Positions 33,017 through 41,983 are shown, counted from the first letter of the stretch. The stretch: 55,004 nt of DNA from Corynebacterium striatum ATCC 6940 (GCF_000159135.1 NZ_GG667527.1:16464-71467), one strand, 5' to 3'. Notes: generated by a model not told the origin, from the sequence alone. Translations and numbers: made by a program.

Positions 33017-33937
33017 ATGAATATCGAATCCCTGAATCTCACCCAAGACGCCGATCTCGCAGACAAGGTACGCGCTGGTGCCGAGCAAGCGCGCCGGGCA
33101 GATGGCATCGCGCCCTTGTCCGAGCAGTTCCTGCTTGGCCTGAGCGATGCGCGCTTGGAACACCAGCATTACCTCGCCAAGGAAGGCGAGCAGGTAGTCG
33201 GTATCGCCGCTGTGGCCGGGCAGGATGTGGAGCTTTTTGTTCACCCCTCTCATCGCGGGCACGGCCTGGGCCAGGACCTCATTGAACACGTTCGCGCCGC
33301 CCAGCCGCACGCCCAGTTCTGGGCGCACGGAAACCTGCCGGCAGCACGCGCGTTGGCGGCCCGCAACGATCTGCACCTGGTGCGACAGCTGCTGGTGATG
33401 GAGGTAAACGGGCAGAACCTGGCCAAGCACGCCGCGCTTGACGACGCCCCCTTTACCCACCTTAACTACACCGATTCCGTTCAGCGGTGGGGCAAGGACT
33501 GGGCGGAACAGGAATGGGTGCGCGCCAACAACGAGGCATTCTCGTGGCACCCCGAGCAAGGTGGCTGGGATCTTGAGCGCTTGCACCGTGGAATGGAGGC
33601 GGATTGGTTCGATCCGGCGGACGTCCAATTCATGTGGGATGAGGAGAAAACCTCACCTCAGGGTGCTCCAACGATGGTCGGATTCCACTGGACCAAATGG
33701 CACACAGAAGAAACTCCTGAGTTTGGTGAGGTCTACGTGATCGGTCTTTCGGAGGCTTATCGCGGTCAAAAGCTAGGCGGTCCATTGCTCCACGACGGCC
33801 TTCACCGCATGGTGGAAAAGGGAGCTGAGCGGGTAATTCTCTATGTTGAGGCGGATAACGAGCCGGCCGTGAGGGCGTATGAACGTTTGGGCTTCGAAGT
33901 TATTGAAGACCATTCCGTCTATTCGGATCGTGATTAG
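33017..33937 (+). CDS. mshD: Mycothiol synthase
   Basis: Last enzyme of mycothiol synthesis: acetyl-CoA-dependent acetylation of Cys-GlcN-Ins. The 306-residue protein has two tandem GNAT domains. The N-terminal one has VHPSHRGHGLGQDL and the C-terminal, active one has SEAYRGQKLGGPLL followed by LYVEADNEPAVRAYERLGFE. The length and two-domain design fit MshD. ATG 33017 lies 7 nt after TACCCT with no Shine-Dalgarno sequence. Mycothiol is the main low-molecular-weight thiol of this group, so cysteine supply (cysE/cysK in this window) is metabolically upstream. Confidence 0.9.
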   Translation: MNIESLNLTQDADLADKVRAGAEQARRADGIAPLSEQFLLGLSDARLEHQHYLAKEGEQVVGIAAVAGQDVELFVHPSHRGHGLGQDLIEHVRAAQPHAQFWAHGNLPAARALAARNDLHLVRQLLVMEVNGQNLAKHAALDDAPFTHLNYTDSVQRWGKDWAEQEWVRANNEAFSWHPEQGGWDLERLHRGMEADWFDPADVQFMWDEEKTSPQGAPTMVGFHWTKWHTEETPEFGEVYVIGLSEAYRGQKLGGPLLHDGLHRMVEKGAERVILYVEADNEPAVRAYERLGFEVIEDHSVYSDRD

Positions 33938-33958
33938 CCTCACGCGGATTGGGGACAT

Positions 33959-33980
33959 GTTCACTTTTTGTTCACCTGAA
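33959..33980 (+). promoter_or_regulatory. PHO-box-like direct repeat upstream of pstS
   Basis: Two adjacent 11-bp units, GTTCACTTTTT (33959-33969) and GTTCACCTGAA (33970-33980). This is the pattern of actinobacterial PHO boxes (GTTCA-type repeats spaced 11 bp, as known in Streptomyces). It ends 28 bp before a possible -10 hexamer TAGCTT (34009-34014), a distance suitable for an activator. It is the likely target of the PhoR encoded at the left end of the window. Confidence 0.65.
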
Positions 33981-33989
33981 ACTACTACT

Positions 33990-34035
33990 GCGGTTAACCC
34001 GCTCCGGTTAGCTTTACATCCCGTGAGTTAACCGC
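33990..34035. promoter_or_regulatory. 9-bp inverted repeat flanking the pstS -10 region
   Basis: GCGGTTAAC (33990-33998) and GTTAACCGC (34027-34035) are perfect inverted copies 28 nt apart, with TAGCTT (34009-34014) between them. This could be a second operator acting on pst. Confidence 0.45.
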
Positions 34036-34133
34036 GGTGTTGGTAATCATCTTTCAGCTCTTTCGCGAAATGCCAATGCGAAGTGCGGTTTCCTCGGACT
34101 AACAATCTCTGTTCTTCGTTGAAAGGTTTCCCC

Positions 34134-35228
34134 GTGACCCGCAACTTCAAGCGCACTGCTGCAATCTTCGGCATCATCGCCGCAACTTCCACCGGCCTCG
34201 TCGCCTGCTCTGAGTCCGGCTCCGGCTCTGAGGGCGGCTCTGAGGTCTCCGGTGACCTCACCGGCGAGGGTGCTTCTTCCCAGAAGAGCGCAATGTCCGT
34301 CTTTGAGAAGGCATTCCTGGCTGACTACCCAGACGCTAACTTCTCTTACACCTCTTCCGGTTCCGGCGCGGGTGTTGAGGCCTTCACCAACGGCACCGTT
34401 GACTTTGCTGGTTCCGACTCCGCTCTGAAGGAAGACAAGGGTGAGGTTGAGGCTGCCAAGGAGCGTTGCGAGGGCAACGACGCATGGCACCTGCCAACCA
34501 CCATCGGCCCAGTTGCTATCGCTTATAACCTGGGTGACACCGAGGTCAACCTGAAGACCGAGACCCTGGCAAAGATCTTCAAGGGCGAGATCACCAAGTG
34601 GAACGACAAAGAGATTAAGGCTGCCAACGAGGGAACCGAGCTTCCTGACACCGACATCACCGTCATCTTCCGTTCTGACGAGTCTGGTACCTCTGACAAC
34701 TTCCAGAAGTTCCTGAAGACCGCTACCGGTAACTGGGACGACGAGGGCAAGCAGTTCCCAGACGCTGTCGGTGAGGGCGCAAACGGCTCCTCCGGTGTTG
34801 CTGACCAGGTTGCTTCCATCGAGGGTGCAATCACCTACGTTGAGGCTGGCTACGCACACCAGAAGGAAGGCGACGGCGTTAAGATTGCCAAGATCGACTT
34901 CGGCAACGGCCCTGTAGAGCTCTCCAACGAGTCCGTCGGCGTTGCACTCGACAACCTGGCATTCAAGGAGACCGGCTCCGAGCACAACATGGTTGTTGAC
35001 TCCGAGGCTCTCTTCGGTTCCGACACCGCTGGTGCTTACCCACTCATCCTCACCACCTACAACATCGTTTGCTCCGCTGGTTACGATGAGGAGACCTCCG
35101 CTCTGGTGAAGGCCTTCATGAACACCGTTCTGGAGAACCAGAACGCTGACCTCGAGGCTGCTGGCTTCATCCCAGTCGCCGGCGACCACCTTGACCGCCT
35201 GAAGGCTGCGGTCGAAGCAATCCAGTAA
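34134..35228 (+). CDS. pstS: Phosphate-binding lipoprotein of the Pst transporter
   Basis: Extracytoplasmic substrate-binding protein for high-affinity phosphate uptake. The 364-residue precursor has a lipobox TGLVAC with lipid-modified C25, followed by a Ser/Gly/Glu-rich linker. Ligand-binding segments are YTSSGSGAGVEAF, FAGSDSALK and FRSDESGTSDNF, typical of PstS. GTG 34134 is chosen (AAAGG at 7 nt); an upstream frame start at 34083 would destroy the signal peptide. It is first in pstSCAB and lies behind a PHO-box-like site. A hairpin after the gene may raise pstS expression above that of the rest of the operon. Confidence 0.95.
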   Translation: MTRNFKRTAAIFGIIAATSTGLVACSESGSGSEGGSEVSGDLTGEGASSQKSAMSVFEKAFLADYPDANFSYTSSGSGAGVEAFTNGTVDFAGSDSALKEDKGEVEAAKERCEGNDAWHLPTTIGPVAIAYNLGDTEVNLKTETLAKIFKGEITKWNDKEIKAANEGTELPDTDITVIFRSDESGTSDNFQKFLKTATGNWDDEGKQFPDAVGEGANGSSGVADQVASIEGAITYVEAGYAHQKEGDGVKIAKIDFGNGPVELSNESVGVALDNLAFKETGSEHNMVVDSEALFGSDTAGAYPLILTTYNIVCSAGYDEETSALVKAFMNTVLENQNADLEAAGFIPVAGDHLDRLKAAVEAIQ

Positions 35229-35251
35229 TCCTCTGGGCCCATACACTGCTT

Positions 35252-35287
35252 GCCCCCAAATCCGTTCCACTGAGCGCCTTTGGGGGC
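35252..35287 (+). terminator. Hairpin between pstS and pstC
   Basis: GCCCCCAAA (35252-35260) / TTTGGGGGC (35279-35287), 9-bp perfect stem with an 18-nt loop and no T stretch. It is likely an mRNA-stabilising or partial termination element, common after binding-protein genes. Confidence 0.55.
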
Positions 35288-35341
35288 TGCGGTATGTCTT
35301 ATAATTTCCAAACTTTCCGTTGAAAAGGATTTCGTAGTCTC

Positions 35342-36388
35342 ATGGCAGACAACAATCTCACCACGGCGCCGGTCGATGAGCAGGACGTAATCACAACGTC
35401 CCAGCCTGCACTCGGCACTGACGGTCCTGAGGTAGCTTCCGTTGCTACCGGCGCGGGCGTAAAGCGCCCCGGCGACCGCGTCTTTGAGTTCCTCTCCACT
35501 GCTTCCGCAACGCTCATCACGGTGATGATTGCGGCTATCGCTGCCTTCCTGATTTGGCGCGCAGTTCCTGCGCTCAACGTCAATGAGGGCGGATTCCTGG
35601 GATTCTTTACCTACGGTCAGCGTTGGGAAACCAACGACACCGACGCAATGAAGTTCGGTATCCCGACCATGTTCGGATCGACGATCCTCATCTCCGTCGT
35701 GGCTTTGTTGATTGCCATGCCGATTGCACTCGGTATCGCCATCTTCCTTTCCAACTACGCTCCGGCACGCGCGGTTAAGCCACTGGGCTTCCTCGTTGAC
35801 ATGCTCGCAGCAGTTCCTTCGATTGTTTACGGTCTGTGGGGCTGGCAGGTGCTCGGCCCAGCTTTGTCCGGTTTCTACACCTGGCTGCACTCTTGGGCTG
35901 GTGGCTTCTTCCTCTTCACGACGTACGACAACTCGCCGTCCTTCACTACCGGCCGCAACATCTTTACCGGTGGCATCGTGCTGGCAGTGATGATTCTGCC
36001 GATTATCGCTGCTACCGCACGTGAGGTCTTTGTCCAGACGCCTCCGGGCCAGATCGAGTCCGCTTTGGCACTCGGCGCGACCCGGTGGGAAGTTATCCGC
36101 ATGACCGTTCTGCCATTCGGTATGTCCGGCTACATCGCAGGCTCCATGCTGGGTCTGGGCCGTGCACTGGGTGAGACCATGGCTCTGTACATGGTTGTCT
36201 CCCCGCTGATTGACTTCCGCTTCTCGCTCTTCGACGGAGGTACTACCTTCGCAACGGCGATTGCTCTAGCAGCTTCCGAGTTCGGTAACGAGATGCGTGC
36301 AGGTGCATACATCGCGGCCGGTCTCATGCTGTTCTTCCTGACCTTCGTGGTCAACGCCATTGCCCGTTCCATCGTGAAGAACAAGTAG
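35342..36388 (+). CDS. pstC: Phosphate ABC transporter permease PstC
   Basis: Integral membrane subunit of the Pst transporter, 348 residues, with six to seven hydrophobic segments after a hydrophilic N-terminal tail of about 40 residues. The cytoplasmic EAA loop is visible as ALALGATRWEVIRMTVLPFG, the contact to the ATPase PstB. AAAGGA lies 12 nt before the ATG, which is rather far for a ribosome binding site. It follows pstS by 113 bp and precedes pstA by 13 bp. Confidence 0.94.
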   Translation: MADNNLTTAPVDEQDVITTSQPALGTDGPEVASVATGAGVKRPGDRVFEFLSTASATLITVMIAAIAAFLIWRAVPALNVNEGGFLGFFTYGQRWETNDTDAMKFGIPTMFGSTILISVVALLIAMPIALGIAIFLSNYAPARAVKPLGFLVDMLAAVPSIVYGLWGWQVLGPALSGFYTWLHSWAGGFFLFTTYDNSPSFTTGRNIFTGGIVLAVMILPIIAATAREVFVQTPPGQIESALALGATRWEVIRMTVLPFGMSGYIAGSMLGLGRALGETMALYMVVSPLIDFRFSLFDGGTTFATAIALAASEFGNEMRAGAYIAAGLMLFFLTFVVNAIARSIVKNK

Positions 36389-36401
36389 GAGGAAGAAAAC
36401 A

Positions 36402-37313
36402 ATGTCTACTCCAGTAAAGACTCTGCCTCAGAATTCCGGTTCTGTCTTCCTCGATATCTCTGCAGGCCGCAAGACTGCCAACAACGTCGCCACCATCATC
36501 GTGTGGGCCACGATGATTCTGGCTATGATTCCGCTCGTCTGGGTTCTGTGGGAGCTCTTCTCCCGCGGTGCTGGTGCCATCCTCACCCCCGAGTGGTGGA
36601 CCCTTTCCCAGCGCGGAATCCTCGACACCGAAGCTGGTGGTGGTGCACTACACGCCATTATCGGTACTTTCGTGCAGACGATTCTCGCGACGCTTATCTC
36701 CGTACCAATCGGAATCTTCACCGCTATCTATCTGGTGGAGTACTCCCGCGGTGGCCTGCTTAGCCGCCTGACCACCTTCATGGTGGACATCCTCTCTGGT
36801 GTTCCTTCCATCGTTGCTGCACTGTTCGTCTTCGCAATGTGGATTACTCTCTTCGGCTTCGAGCGCTCCGGTATGGCTGTGGCACTTTCTTTGGTTCTGC
36901 TGATGATTCCAATCGTCGTCCGCAACACCGAGGAAATGCTCCGTGTGGTCCCAATGGACCTGCGTGAGGCCTCTTACGCCCTGGGCGTTCCAAAGTGGAA
37001 GACCATTGCGCGAATCGTTCTGCCGACCGCCCTCTCCGGCATCGTCACCGGCATCATGCTGGCTGTGGCCCGTGTTATGGGTGAATCCGCTCCGGTTCTG
37101 GTCTTGGTGGGTTCCACCTCTTCCATCAACTGGGATGCAATGGACGGCGCTATGTCCTCCTTGCCGCTGATGATGCTCGACATGTACAAGTCCGGTGCAC
37201 AGCCGGCTGTTCTGGACAAACTGTGGGGCGCTGCGCTCACCCTGGTCCTCATCATCGCAATCCTCAACATTGGAGCTCGCATCATTTCTGCGAAGTTCTC
37301 CGTCAAGAAGTAA
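36402..37313 (+). CDS. pstA: Phosphate ABC transporter permease PstA
   Basis: Second membrane subunit of the Pst transporter, 303 residues with six membrane segments. The EAA loop reads EASYALGVPKWKTIARIVLP. A strong ribosome binding site AGGAGGAAG precedes the ATG. It is co-transcribed with pstC (13-bp gap) and pstB (42-bp gap). Confidence 0.95.
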   Translation: MSTPVKTLPQNSGSVFLDISAGRKTANNVATIIVWATMILAMIPLVWVLWELFSRGAGAILTPEWWTLSQRGILDTEAGGGALHAIIGTFVQTILATLISVPIGIFTAIYLVEYSRGGLLSRLTTFMVDILSGVPSIVAALFVFAMWITLFGFERSGMAVALSLVLLMIPIVVRNTEEMLRVVPMDLREASYALGVPKWKTIARIVLPTALSGIVTGIMLAVARVMGESAPVLVLVGSTSSINWDAMDGAMSSLPLMMLDMYKSGAQPAVLDKLWGAALTLVLIIAILNIGARIISAKFSVKK

Positions 37314-37355
37314 AACGCCGTCCCACTTAAAACCTCTCAACAGGAGTATCTTTCA

Positions 37356-38129
37356 ATGTCAAAGCTTGAGCTCAATGACGTGAACATCTACTACGGTGAC
37401 TTCCACGCCGTACAGAACGTCAACATGCAGATCCCAGCACAGGCAGTCACCGCATTCATTGGCCCTTCTGGCTGTGGCAAGTCCACCGTTCTGCGTACCC
37501 TCAACCGCATGCACGAGGTCATCCCAGGTGCATCCGTGAAGGGTGAAATTCTTCTCGACGGCCAGAACATCTACGGCCCGAAGGTTGACCCAGTTTCCGT
37601 TCGCAACACCATCGGCATGGTGTTCCAGAAGGCGAACCCATTCCCAACCATGTCCATCGAGGACAACGTCGTGGCTGGCCTGCGTCTGTCTGGCGAGAAG
37701 AACAAAAAGAAGCTGAAGGAAGTCGCTGAGAAATCCCTGCGTGGCGCAAACCTCTGGGACGAGGTTAAGGACCGTCTGGACAAGCCGGGCGGCGGCCTCT
37801 CCGGTGGTCAGCAGCAGCGTCTGTGCATCGCTCGTGCGATTGCAGTCGAGCCAGAGGTTCTCCTCATGGATGAGCCTTGCTCCGCACTTGACCCAATTTC
37901 CACCCTGGCGGTGGAGGACCTCATCCACGAGCTGAAGGAAAACTTCACCATCGTTATCGTTACCCACAACATGCAGCAGGCAGCTCGTGTCTCTGACAAG
38001 ACCGGTTTCTTCTCCCTCGAGGCGACCGGTAAGCCGGGCCACCTCGTAGAGTTCGATGACACCACCACCATCTTCAAGAATCCATCCAAGAAGGACACCG
38101 AGGACTACATCTCCGGTCGCTTCGGCTAA
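37356..38129 (+). CDS. pstB: Phosphate ABC transporter ATPase PstB
   Basis: Cytoplasmic ATPase driving phosphate import, 257 residues. The Walker A motif GPSGCGKST is at 36-44, the signature LSGGQQQR at 148-155 and Walker B VLLMDEP at 168-174, followed by the switch histidine in VTHNMQQA. The end ([13 protein letters not shown]) is the usual PstB C-terminus. AGGAG lies before the ATG. It is last in pstSCAB and is followed by a strong terminator. Confidence 0.96.
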   Translation: MSKLELNDVNIYYGDFHAVQNVNMQIPAQAVTAFIGPSGCGKSTVLRTLNRMHEVIPGASVKGEILLDGQNIYGPKVDPVSVRNTIGMVFQKANPFPTMSIEDNVVAGLRLSGEKNKKKLKEVAEKSLRGANLWDEVKDRLDKPGGGLSGGQQQRLCIARAIAVEPEVLLMDEPCSALDPISTLAVEDLIHELKENFTIVIVTHNMQQAARVSDKTGFFSLEATGKPGHLVEFDDTTTIFKNPSKKDTEDYISGRFG

Positions 38130-38169
38130 AGACACCAGTCTCACTTCTTGCTCGTTCCTGTGAATGAGT

Positions 38170-38224
38170 GGGGCTCTCGCACTCCTGCGGCTATATTGCT
38201 GCGGAATGCGAGGGCCCCTTTTAT
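38170..38224 (+). terminator. Terminator of the pst operon
   Basis: GGGGCTCTCGCA (38170-38181) / TGCGAGGGCCCC (38207-38218), a 12-bp stem with one mismatch, followed by TTTTATT. Confidence 0.85.
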
Positions 38225-38297
38225 TCCCCGGATTGCGTGATACCGAATCCTGAAGTGTATTTAGACTTGCGTAGATAATTTATGTGCAAAACGCAGA

Positions 38298-38346
38298 AAC
38301 CCGACTTATCCTCTCCATTTGCGGCTTGAAAAGGTCTAGTCGGGTT
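38298..38346 (-). terminator. Terminator of phoU
   Basis: AACCCGAC (38298-38305) / GTCGGGTT (38339-38346); on the minus strand it is followed by TCTGCGTTTTGC. It starts 7 nt after the phoU stop codon. Confidence 0.55.
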
Positions 38347-38353
38347 ATTGCTT

Positions 38354-39082
38354 TTAGCGGCGGAACTGACGCTCCAATTCGGCCATGCGGGATTCGAATT
38401 CCTTATCCCGCTCCTCCTCGCTTAGCTTGGCCATGTATTCCTCTGGCGCCAAGCCTGTGGACAGGTAAATGATGCGGCCTGCCACAGCGACGCAGTGGTC
38501 CGCGAAGCGCTCGTAGTAGCGCGTCATTTGTGCGGTTTCAACTGCTTCGCGCACGCTTGCTTTCCACTCTCGTTGCGTTAAGTAGGAGAGGAGATAGTGG
38601 TTTATGTCGTCGACAGCGTCATCCTCAGAAGCCATCTTCAATGCGGTGTCGGGATCCGGCGTAACGAGGATTTCGCGGAGCATTTTACTCATGTCAGCGA
38701 CGAGTCGGTAGAGCTCCTCGAAGTAGCCGATGCAGTCAGCAGGGAGGACGGACTCGGGGTGGCGGCGCCGCGCGGCGGAGGCGACGTGCTGCGCCAGGCG
38801 GCCCATGCGGTAGAGATCCTCGACGATGTAGATGGAGGAAACTACCTGGCGAAGATCCTTGGCCATGGGGTTTTCGAGGGCGAGGAGTAGCACTGCGCGT
38901 TCCTCGCAGCGAGTGCGAACCTCGTCGAGGTCATCGCGCAGCGACAGGGACTCCTCGGCCGACTGGAGTTCGGATTCTAGAAGGGCTTCGGAGGCTTTGG
39001 TCATGATGGTGTGGACGATGTCTCGCATGATGATGAGGTCATGTGAGAAGTCGTCGAGGTGTTCGCGATAAGCGGTACGCAT
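38354..39082 (-). CDS. phoU: Phosphate signalling protein PhoU
   Basis: Cytoplasmic all-helical regulator of 242 residues made of two repeats of a three-helix PhoU unit. The first begins REHLDDFSHDLIIMRDIV and contains the metal-binding-type E/D clusters (DDLDEVRTRCEE); the second follows from about residue 125. PhoU links the Pst transporter to the sensor kinase and restrains uptake when phosphate is plentiful. It converges with pstB rather than following it, as in C. glutamicum, and TATTAT 7 nt before the ATG indicates its own leaderless promoter. The C-terminus has a Glu/Arg-rich extension. Confidence 0.92.
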   Translation of the reverse strand: MRTAYREHLDDFSHDLIIMRDIVHTIMTKASEALLESELQSAEESLSLRDDLDEVRTRCEERAVLLLALENPMAKDLRQVVSSIYIVEDLYRMGRLAQHVASAARRRHPESVLPADCIGYFEELYRLVADMSKMLREILVTPDPDTALKMASEDDAVDDINHYLLSYLTQREWKASVREAVETAQMTRYYERFADHCVAVAGRIIYLSTGLAPEEYMAKLSEEERDKEFESRMAELERQFRR

Positions 39083-39089
39083 GTCGAAA

Positions 39090-39095
39090 ATAATA
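39090..39095 (-). promoter_or_regulatory. phoU -10 hexamer
   Basis: TATTAT on the minus strand, 7 nt before the ATG at 39082; a near-consensus -10 predicting a leaderless mRNA. Confidence 0.6.
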
Positions 39096-39131
39096 GACCA
39101 ATTTTTGGTCTAGCGCTCGTTAAGGTTTTAT

Positions 39132-40277
39132 TTATCCACCGGAGTGCATGATTTCCGCGCCCTCCGGCACGGTAGCGTCCTCTGGGTCGTCCAGCCAACC
39201 TTCCGGAAGGACCACCTTGGCGGGTGAGCCTTGACGCCCACGGGCGCCATCCGCGTCGTCGGCAAGCGCCTGCGAATTAGCCCACGGTGCCAATAGTTCC
39301 CGCAGGTTATCCACGGATTCGACGCGCGCCAGGCCCGAGCGAACCTCGCCGCCGACTGGGAATCCACGCAGGTACCAACCCACGTGCTTGCGGATATCGC
39401 GGCTTGCCTGGCGCTCGCCGTCGTGCTGTGCAAGTAACTCTGCGTGGCGAATCATAGTCTTCGTTACTTCGCCCAGTGTCGGCTCTGCCGGGATGGGCTC
39501 GCCGCGCAGCTCGGCGGATAGTTCTGCAAAGAGCCACGGGCGGCCCAAGCAGCCGCGACCGACGACGACGCCGTCGCAGCCTGTCTGCTCCATCATCGCG
39601 CGCGCATCGGTGGCCTTGAAGATGTCGCCGTTGCCAAGCACGGGAATGCCCGAGTCGGCGAGATGTTCCTTCAGGCGTGCGATCTCGTTCCAATCGGCAT
39701 GACCCGAGTAGCGCTGCGCGGCAGTGCGTCCGTGGAGTGCAACCGCGGCTGCACCTTCCTCGACGGCGATACGGCCGGCGTCGAGGTGCGTATGGTGCTC
39801 GTCATCGATGCCCACGCGCATCTTTACGGTAACCGGGATGTCGGTTCCTTCAGTTGCCTTTACCGCTGCTGCGATAATGTTGCCGAAGAGGCGGCGTTTG
39901 TAGGGCAGGGCGGAGCCGCCACCACGACGGGTCACCTTAGGTACGGGGCAGCCGAAGTTCATGTCGATGTGGTCTGCCAAGTTCTCGTCCACAATCATCT
40001 TGGCTGCTTTGTATGTGTACTCCGGATCGACGGTATACAGCTGCAATGAACGGGGGTTTTCTTCCGGCCCAAAGGTGGTCATGTGCATGGTCTTTTCATT
40101 GCGCTCCACGAGGGCGCGCGCCGTCACCATTTCGCACACATACAGGCCTGAGACGGTGCCTGTTTTCTCTATTTCTTGTTCGCGGCAGAGCGTGCGGAAA
40201 GCCACGTTGGTCACGCCCGCCATAGGGGCTAGGACAACGGGGGAGTTGAGCTCGATTTTTCCGATTGCAAGATTCAC
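39132..40277 (-). CDS. dusB: tRNA-dihydrouridine synthase
   Basis: FMN-dependent enzyme of 381 residues that reduces uridines in the tRNA D-loop. It begins with the Dus pattern SPVVLAPMAGVTNVAFRTLC. The catalytic C110 is in MNFGCPVPKVTRRGGGSAL, and the flavin-phosphate site is in GNGDIF and DGVVVGRGCLGRPWLF. The subfamily (DusB-like) is a best guess for an actinobacterium with a single dus gene. The GTG start at 40277 lies 7 nt after CACAAT on the minus strand, a weaker -10 match. It converges with nothing and is divergent from the CoA-transferase gene. Confidence 0.88.
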   Translation of the reverse strand: MNLAIGKIELNSPVVLAPMAGVTNVAFRTLCREQEIEKTGTVSGLYVCEMVTARALVERNEKTMHMTTFGPEENPRSLQLYTVDPEYTYKAAKMIVDENLADHIDMNFGCPVPKVTRRGGGSALPYKRRLFGNIIAAAVKATEGTDIPVTVKMRVGIDDEHHTHLDAGRIAVEEGAAAVALHGRTAAQRYSGHADWNEIARLKEHLADSGIPVLGNGDIFKATDARAMMEQTGCDGVVVGRGCLGRPWLFAELSAELRGEPIPAEPTLGEVTKTMIRHAELLAQHDGERQASRDIRKHVGWYLRGFPVGGEVRSGLARVESVDNLRELLAPWANSQALADDADGARGRQGSPAKVVLPEGWLDDPEDATVPEGAEIMHSGG

Positions 40278-40284
40278 GCAGCCA

Positions 40285-40290
40285 ATTGTG
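40285..40290 (-). promoter_or_regulatory. -10-like hexamer of the dus gene
   Basis: CACAAT on the minus strand, 7 nt before GTG 40277; only a partial match to TANNNT. Confidence 0.35.
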
Positions 40291-40334
40291 CTCTTTTAGC
40301 AGGTTGGGTGGCAAGTTGTGGAAGACGGTGTGAC

Positions 40335-40411
40335 GGGGGTGTGTAAGTTTGCGAAGATTTCGGTAAAACCTCAACAAGTTCGCTAATGTGGTGCATGTAA
40401 CTCGCAGGGGT
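40335..40411 (+). promoter_or_regulatory. Putative RamA and RamB sites upstream of actA
   Basis: GGGGGT (40335-40340) and GGGGT (40407-40411) are C-tract sites on the minus strand of the kind bound by RamA. TTTGCGAAGATTT (40348-40360) matches the reverse complement of the published RamB motif (A-A/G-AACTTTGCAAA) at 11 of 13 positions. A possible -10, TAATGT (40384-40389), follows. RamA and RamB control acetate metabolism in C. glutamicum; binding here is inference. Confidence 0.45.
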
Positions 40412-40456
40412 GGACCGTTACCTAGGTCTTTTCCCGTATAAAAAGGAGGATTTACC

Positions 40457-41959
40457 TTGTCCGATAGGATCGCATACGCGCCATTTAAGGACCTCGTTGT
40501 TTCGGCTGACGAGGCTGCAAAGTTTGTCAACAACGGTGACCGCGTCGGAATCTCCGGCTTCACCGGAGCTGGCTATCCAAAGGCGCTGCCGACCGCCATC
40601 GCTGAAAAGGCTAAGGCTGCACACGCAGCTGGCGAAGAATTCAAGATCGATCTCTTCTCCGGTGCTTCCACCGCTCCGGACTGTGACGGTGTTCTGGCGG
40701 AGGCAGACGCTCTGCGCTTCCGCTCCCCGTACAACTCCGATCCGATTCTGCGTAACAAGGCAAACGCCGGTGAGATTCTTTACCAGGACATCCACCTGTC
40801 CCACTCTGGCCAGCAGGTTGAAGAGGGCTTCTACGGTGACTTCCAGGTCGCAATCATCGAGGTTGTCCGCATCTTGGAAGACGGCAACATCATCCCGTCT
40901 TCTGCAGTGGGCAATAACCTGGAATACATCGAGGCTGCAGACAAGATTATTCTCGAGGTAAACACCTGGCAGTCCGAGAACCTCGAGGGCATGCACGACA
41001 TTTACAAGATCGAGAAGCTGCCTAACCGCCAGCCAATCCCGATCACCAAGGTTGATGACCGCATTGGTACCCCGTACATTGAGCTGCCGACCGAAAAGGT
41101 CGTCGCAGTCGTTGAGACCAACGCTCCGGACCGCAACGCGCCATTTAAGGCTCCGGATGAGGTTTCCGAGAAGATCGCCGCTAACTTCATCGAGTTCCTC
41201 GAGGGCGAGGTTGCAGCTGGACGCCTGGAGTATGACAAGTTCATCATGCAGTCCGGCGTGGGTAATGTCCCTAACGCTGTGATGGCAGGCCTGCTGGAGT
41301 CCAAGTTTGAAAACATTCAGGCATACACTGAGGTCATCCAGGACGGCATGCTTGACCTTATCGACGTCGGCAAGATGACTGTCGCTTCCGCTACCTCCTT
41401 TGCACTTTCCCCGGAATACGCAGAGAAGATGAACGCTGAGGCAGAGCGCTACCGCAAGCACATCATCCTGCGTCCGCAGCAGGTCTCCAACCACCCGGAG
41501 GTTATCCGCCGCGTGGGTCTTATCTCCTCCAACGGCATGATTGAGGCCGATATTTACGGCAACATCAACTCCACCAACGTTGGCGGCTCCCGCATCATGA
41601 ACGGCACCGGCGGCTCCGGTGACTTCACCCGCAACGGTTACATCACCACGTTCGTTTCCCCGTCTGTGGCAAAGGACGGCGCAATCTCCGCGATTGTTCC
41701 TTTCGTTTCCCACACTGACCACACCGAGCACGACACCATGGTCATCATCACCGAGTACGGTGTCGCTGACTTGCGTGGTCTCGCACCGCGTGAGCGCGTG
41801 GAGAAGGTAATCGCCGTGGCACACCCGGATTACCGTCCGATGCTGGAGGAGTACTTTGAGCGCGCGAAGGCGAACAAGTTCGTCCACACCCCGCACGATC
41901 TGAAGACCGCATTCGATTTCCAGATCAACTTCGCTGAGAAGGGCGACATGCGCGGCTAA
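40457..41959 (+). CDS. actA: Acetyl-CoA hydrolase / succinyl-CoA:acetate CoA-transferase
   Basis: Class I CoA-transferase of 500 residues (Cat1/AarC type), which moves CoA between acetate and succinate or other acids. It matches the C. glutamicum gene known as actA or cat. The likely catalytic glutamate that forms the CoA thioester is E292 in AYTEVIQDGMLDLID, and the ADP-binding-type glycine loop GGSRIMNGTGGSGDF lies near 376. The start is an unusual TTG at 40457, supported by AAGGAGG at 7 nt and the family-like start SDRIAYAPF. A separate promoter region with RamA/RamB-like sites lies upstream, and a terminator follows. Confidence 0.9.
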   Translation: MSDRIAYAPFKDLVVSADEAAKFVNNGDRVGISGFTGAGYPKALPTAIAEKAKAAHAAGEEFKIDLFSGASTAPDCDGVLAEADALRFRSPYNSDPILRNKANAGEILYQDIHLSHSGQQVEEGFYGDFQVAIIEVVRILEDGNIIPSSAVGNNLEYIEAADKIILEVNTWQSENLEGMHDIYKIEKLPNRQPIPITKVDDRIGTPYIELPTEKVVAVVETNAPDRNAPFKAPDEVSEKIAANFIEFLEGEVAAGRLEYDKFIMQSGVGNVPNAVMAGLLESKFENIQAYTEVIQDGMLDLIDVGKMTVASATSFALSPEYAEKMNAEAERYRKHIILRPQQVSNHPEVIRRVGLISSNGMIEADIYGNINSTNVGGSRIMNGTGGSGDFTRNGYITTFVSPSVAKDGAISAIVPFVSHTDHTEHDTMVIITEYGVADLRGLAPRERVEKVIAVAHPDYRPMLEEYFERAKANKFVHTPHDLKTAFDFQINFAEKGDMRG

Positions 41960-41983
41960 TGTGCCCTCGTTGCTCATGCTGAT

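Noticed and set aside
32984..33628. Upstream extension of the DUF2993 gene on the minus strand
   Set aside because: It lies opposite mshD, whose protein is clearly real, and the extension has no recognisable domain; the signal-like sequence begins at GTG 32983.
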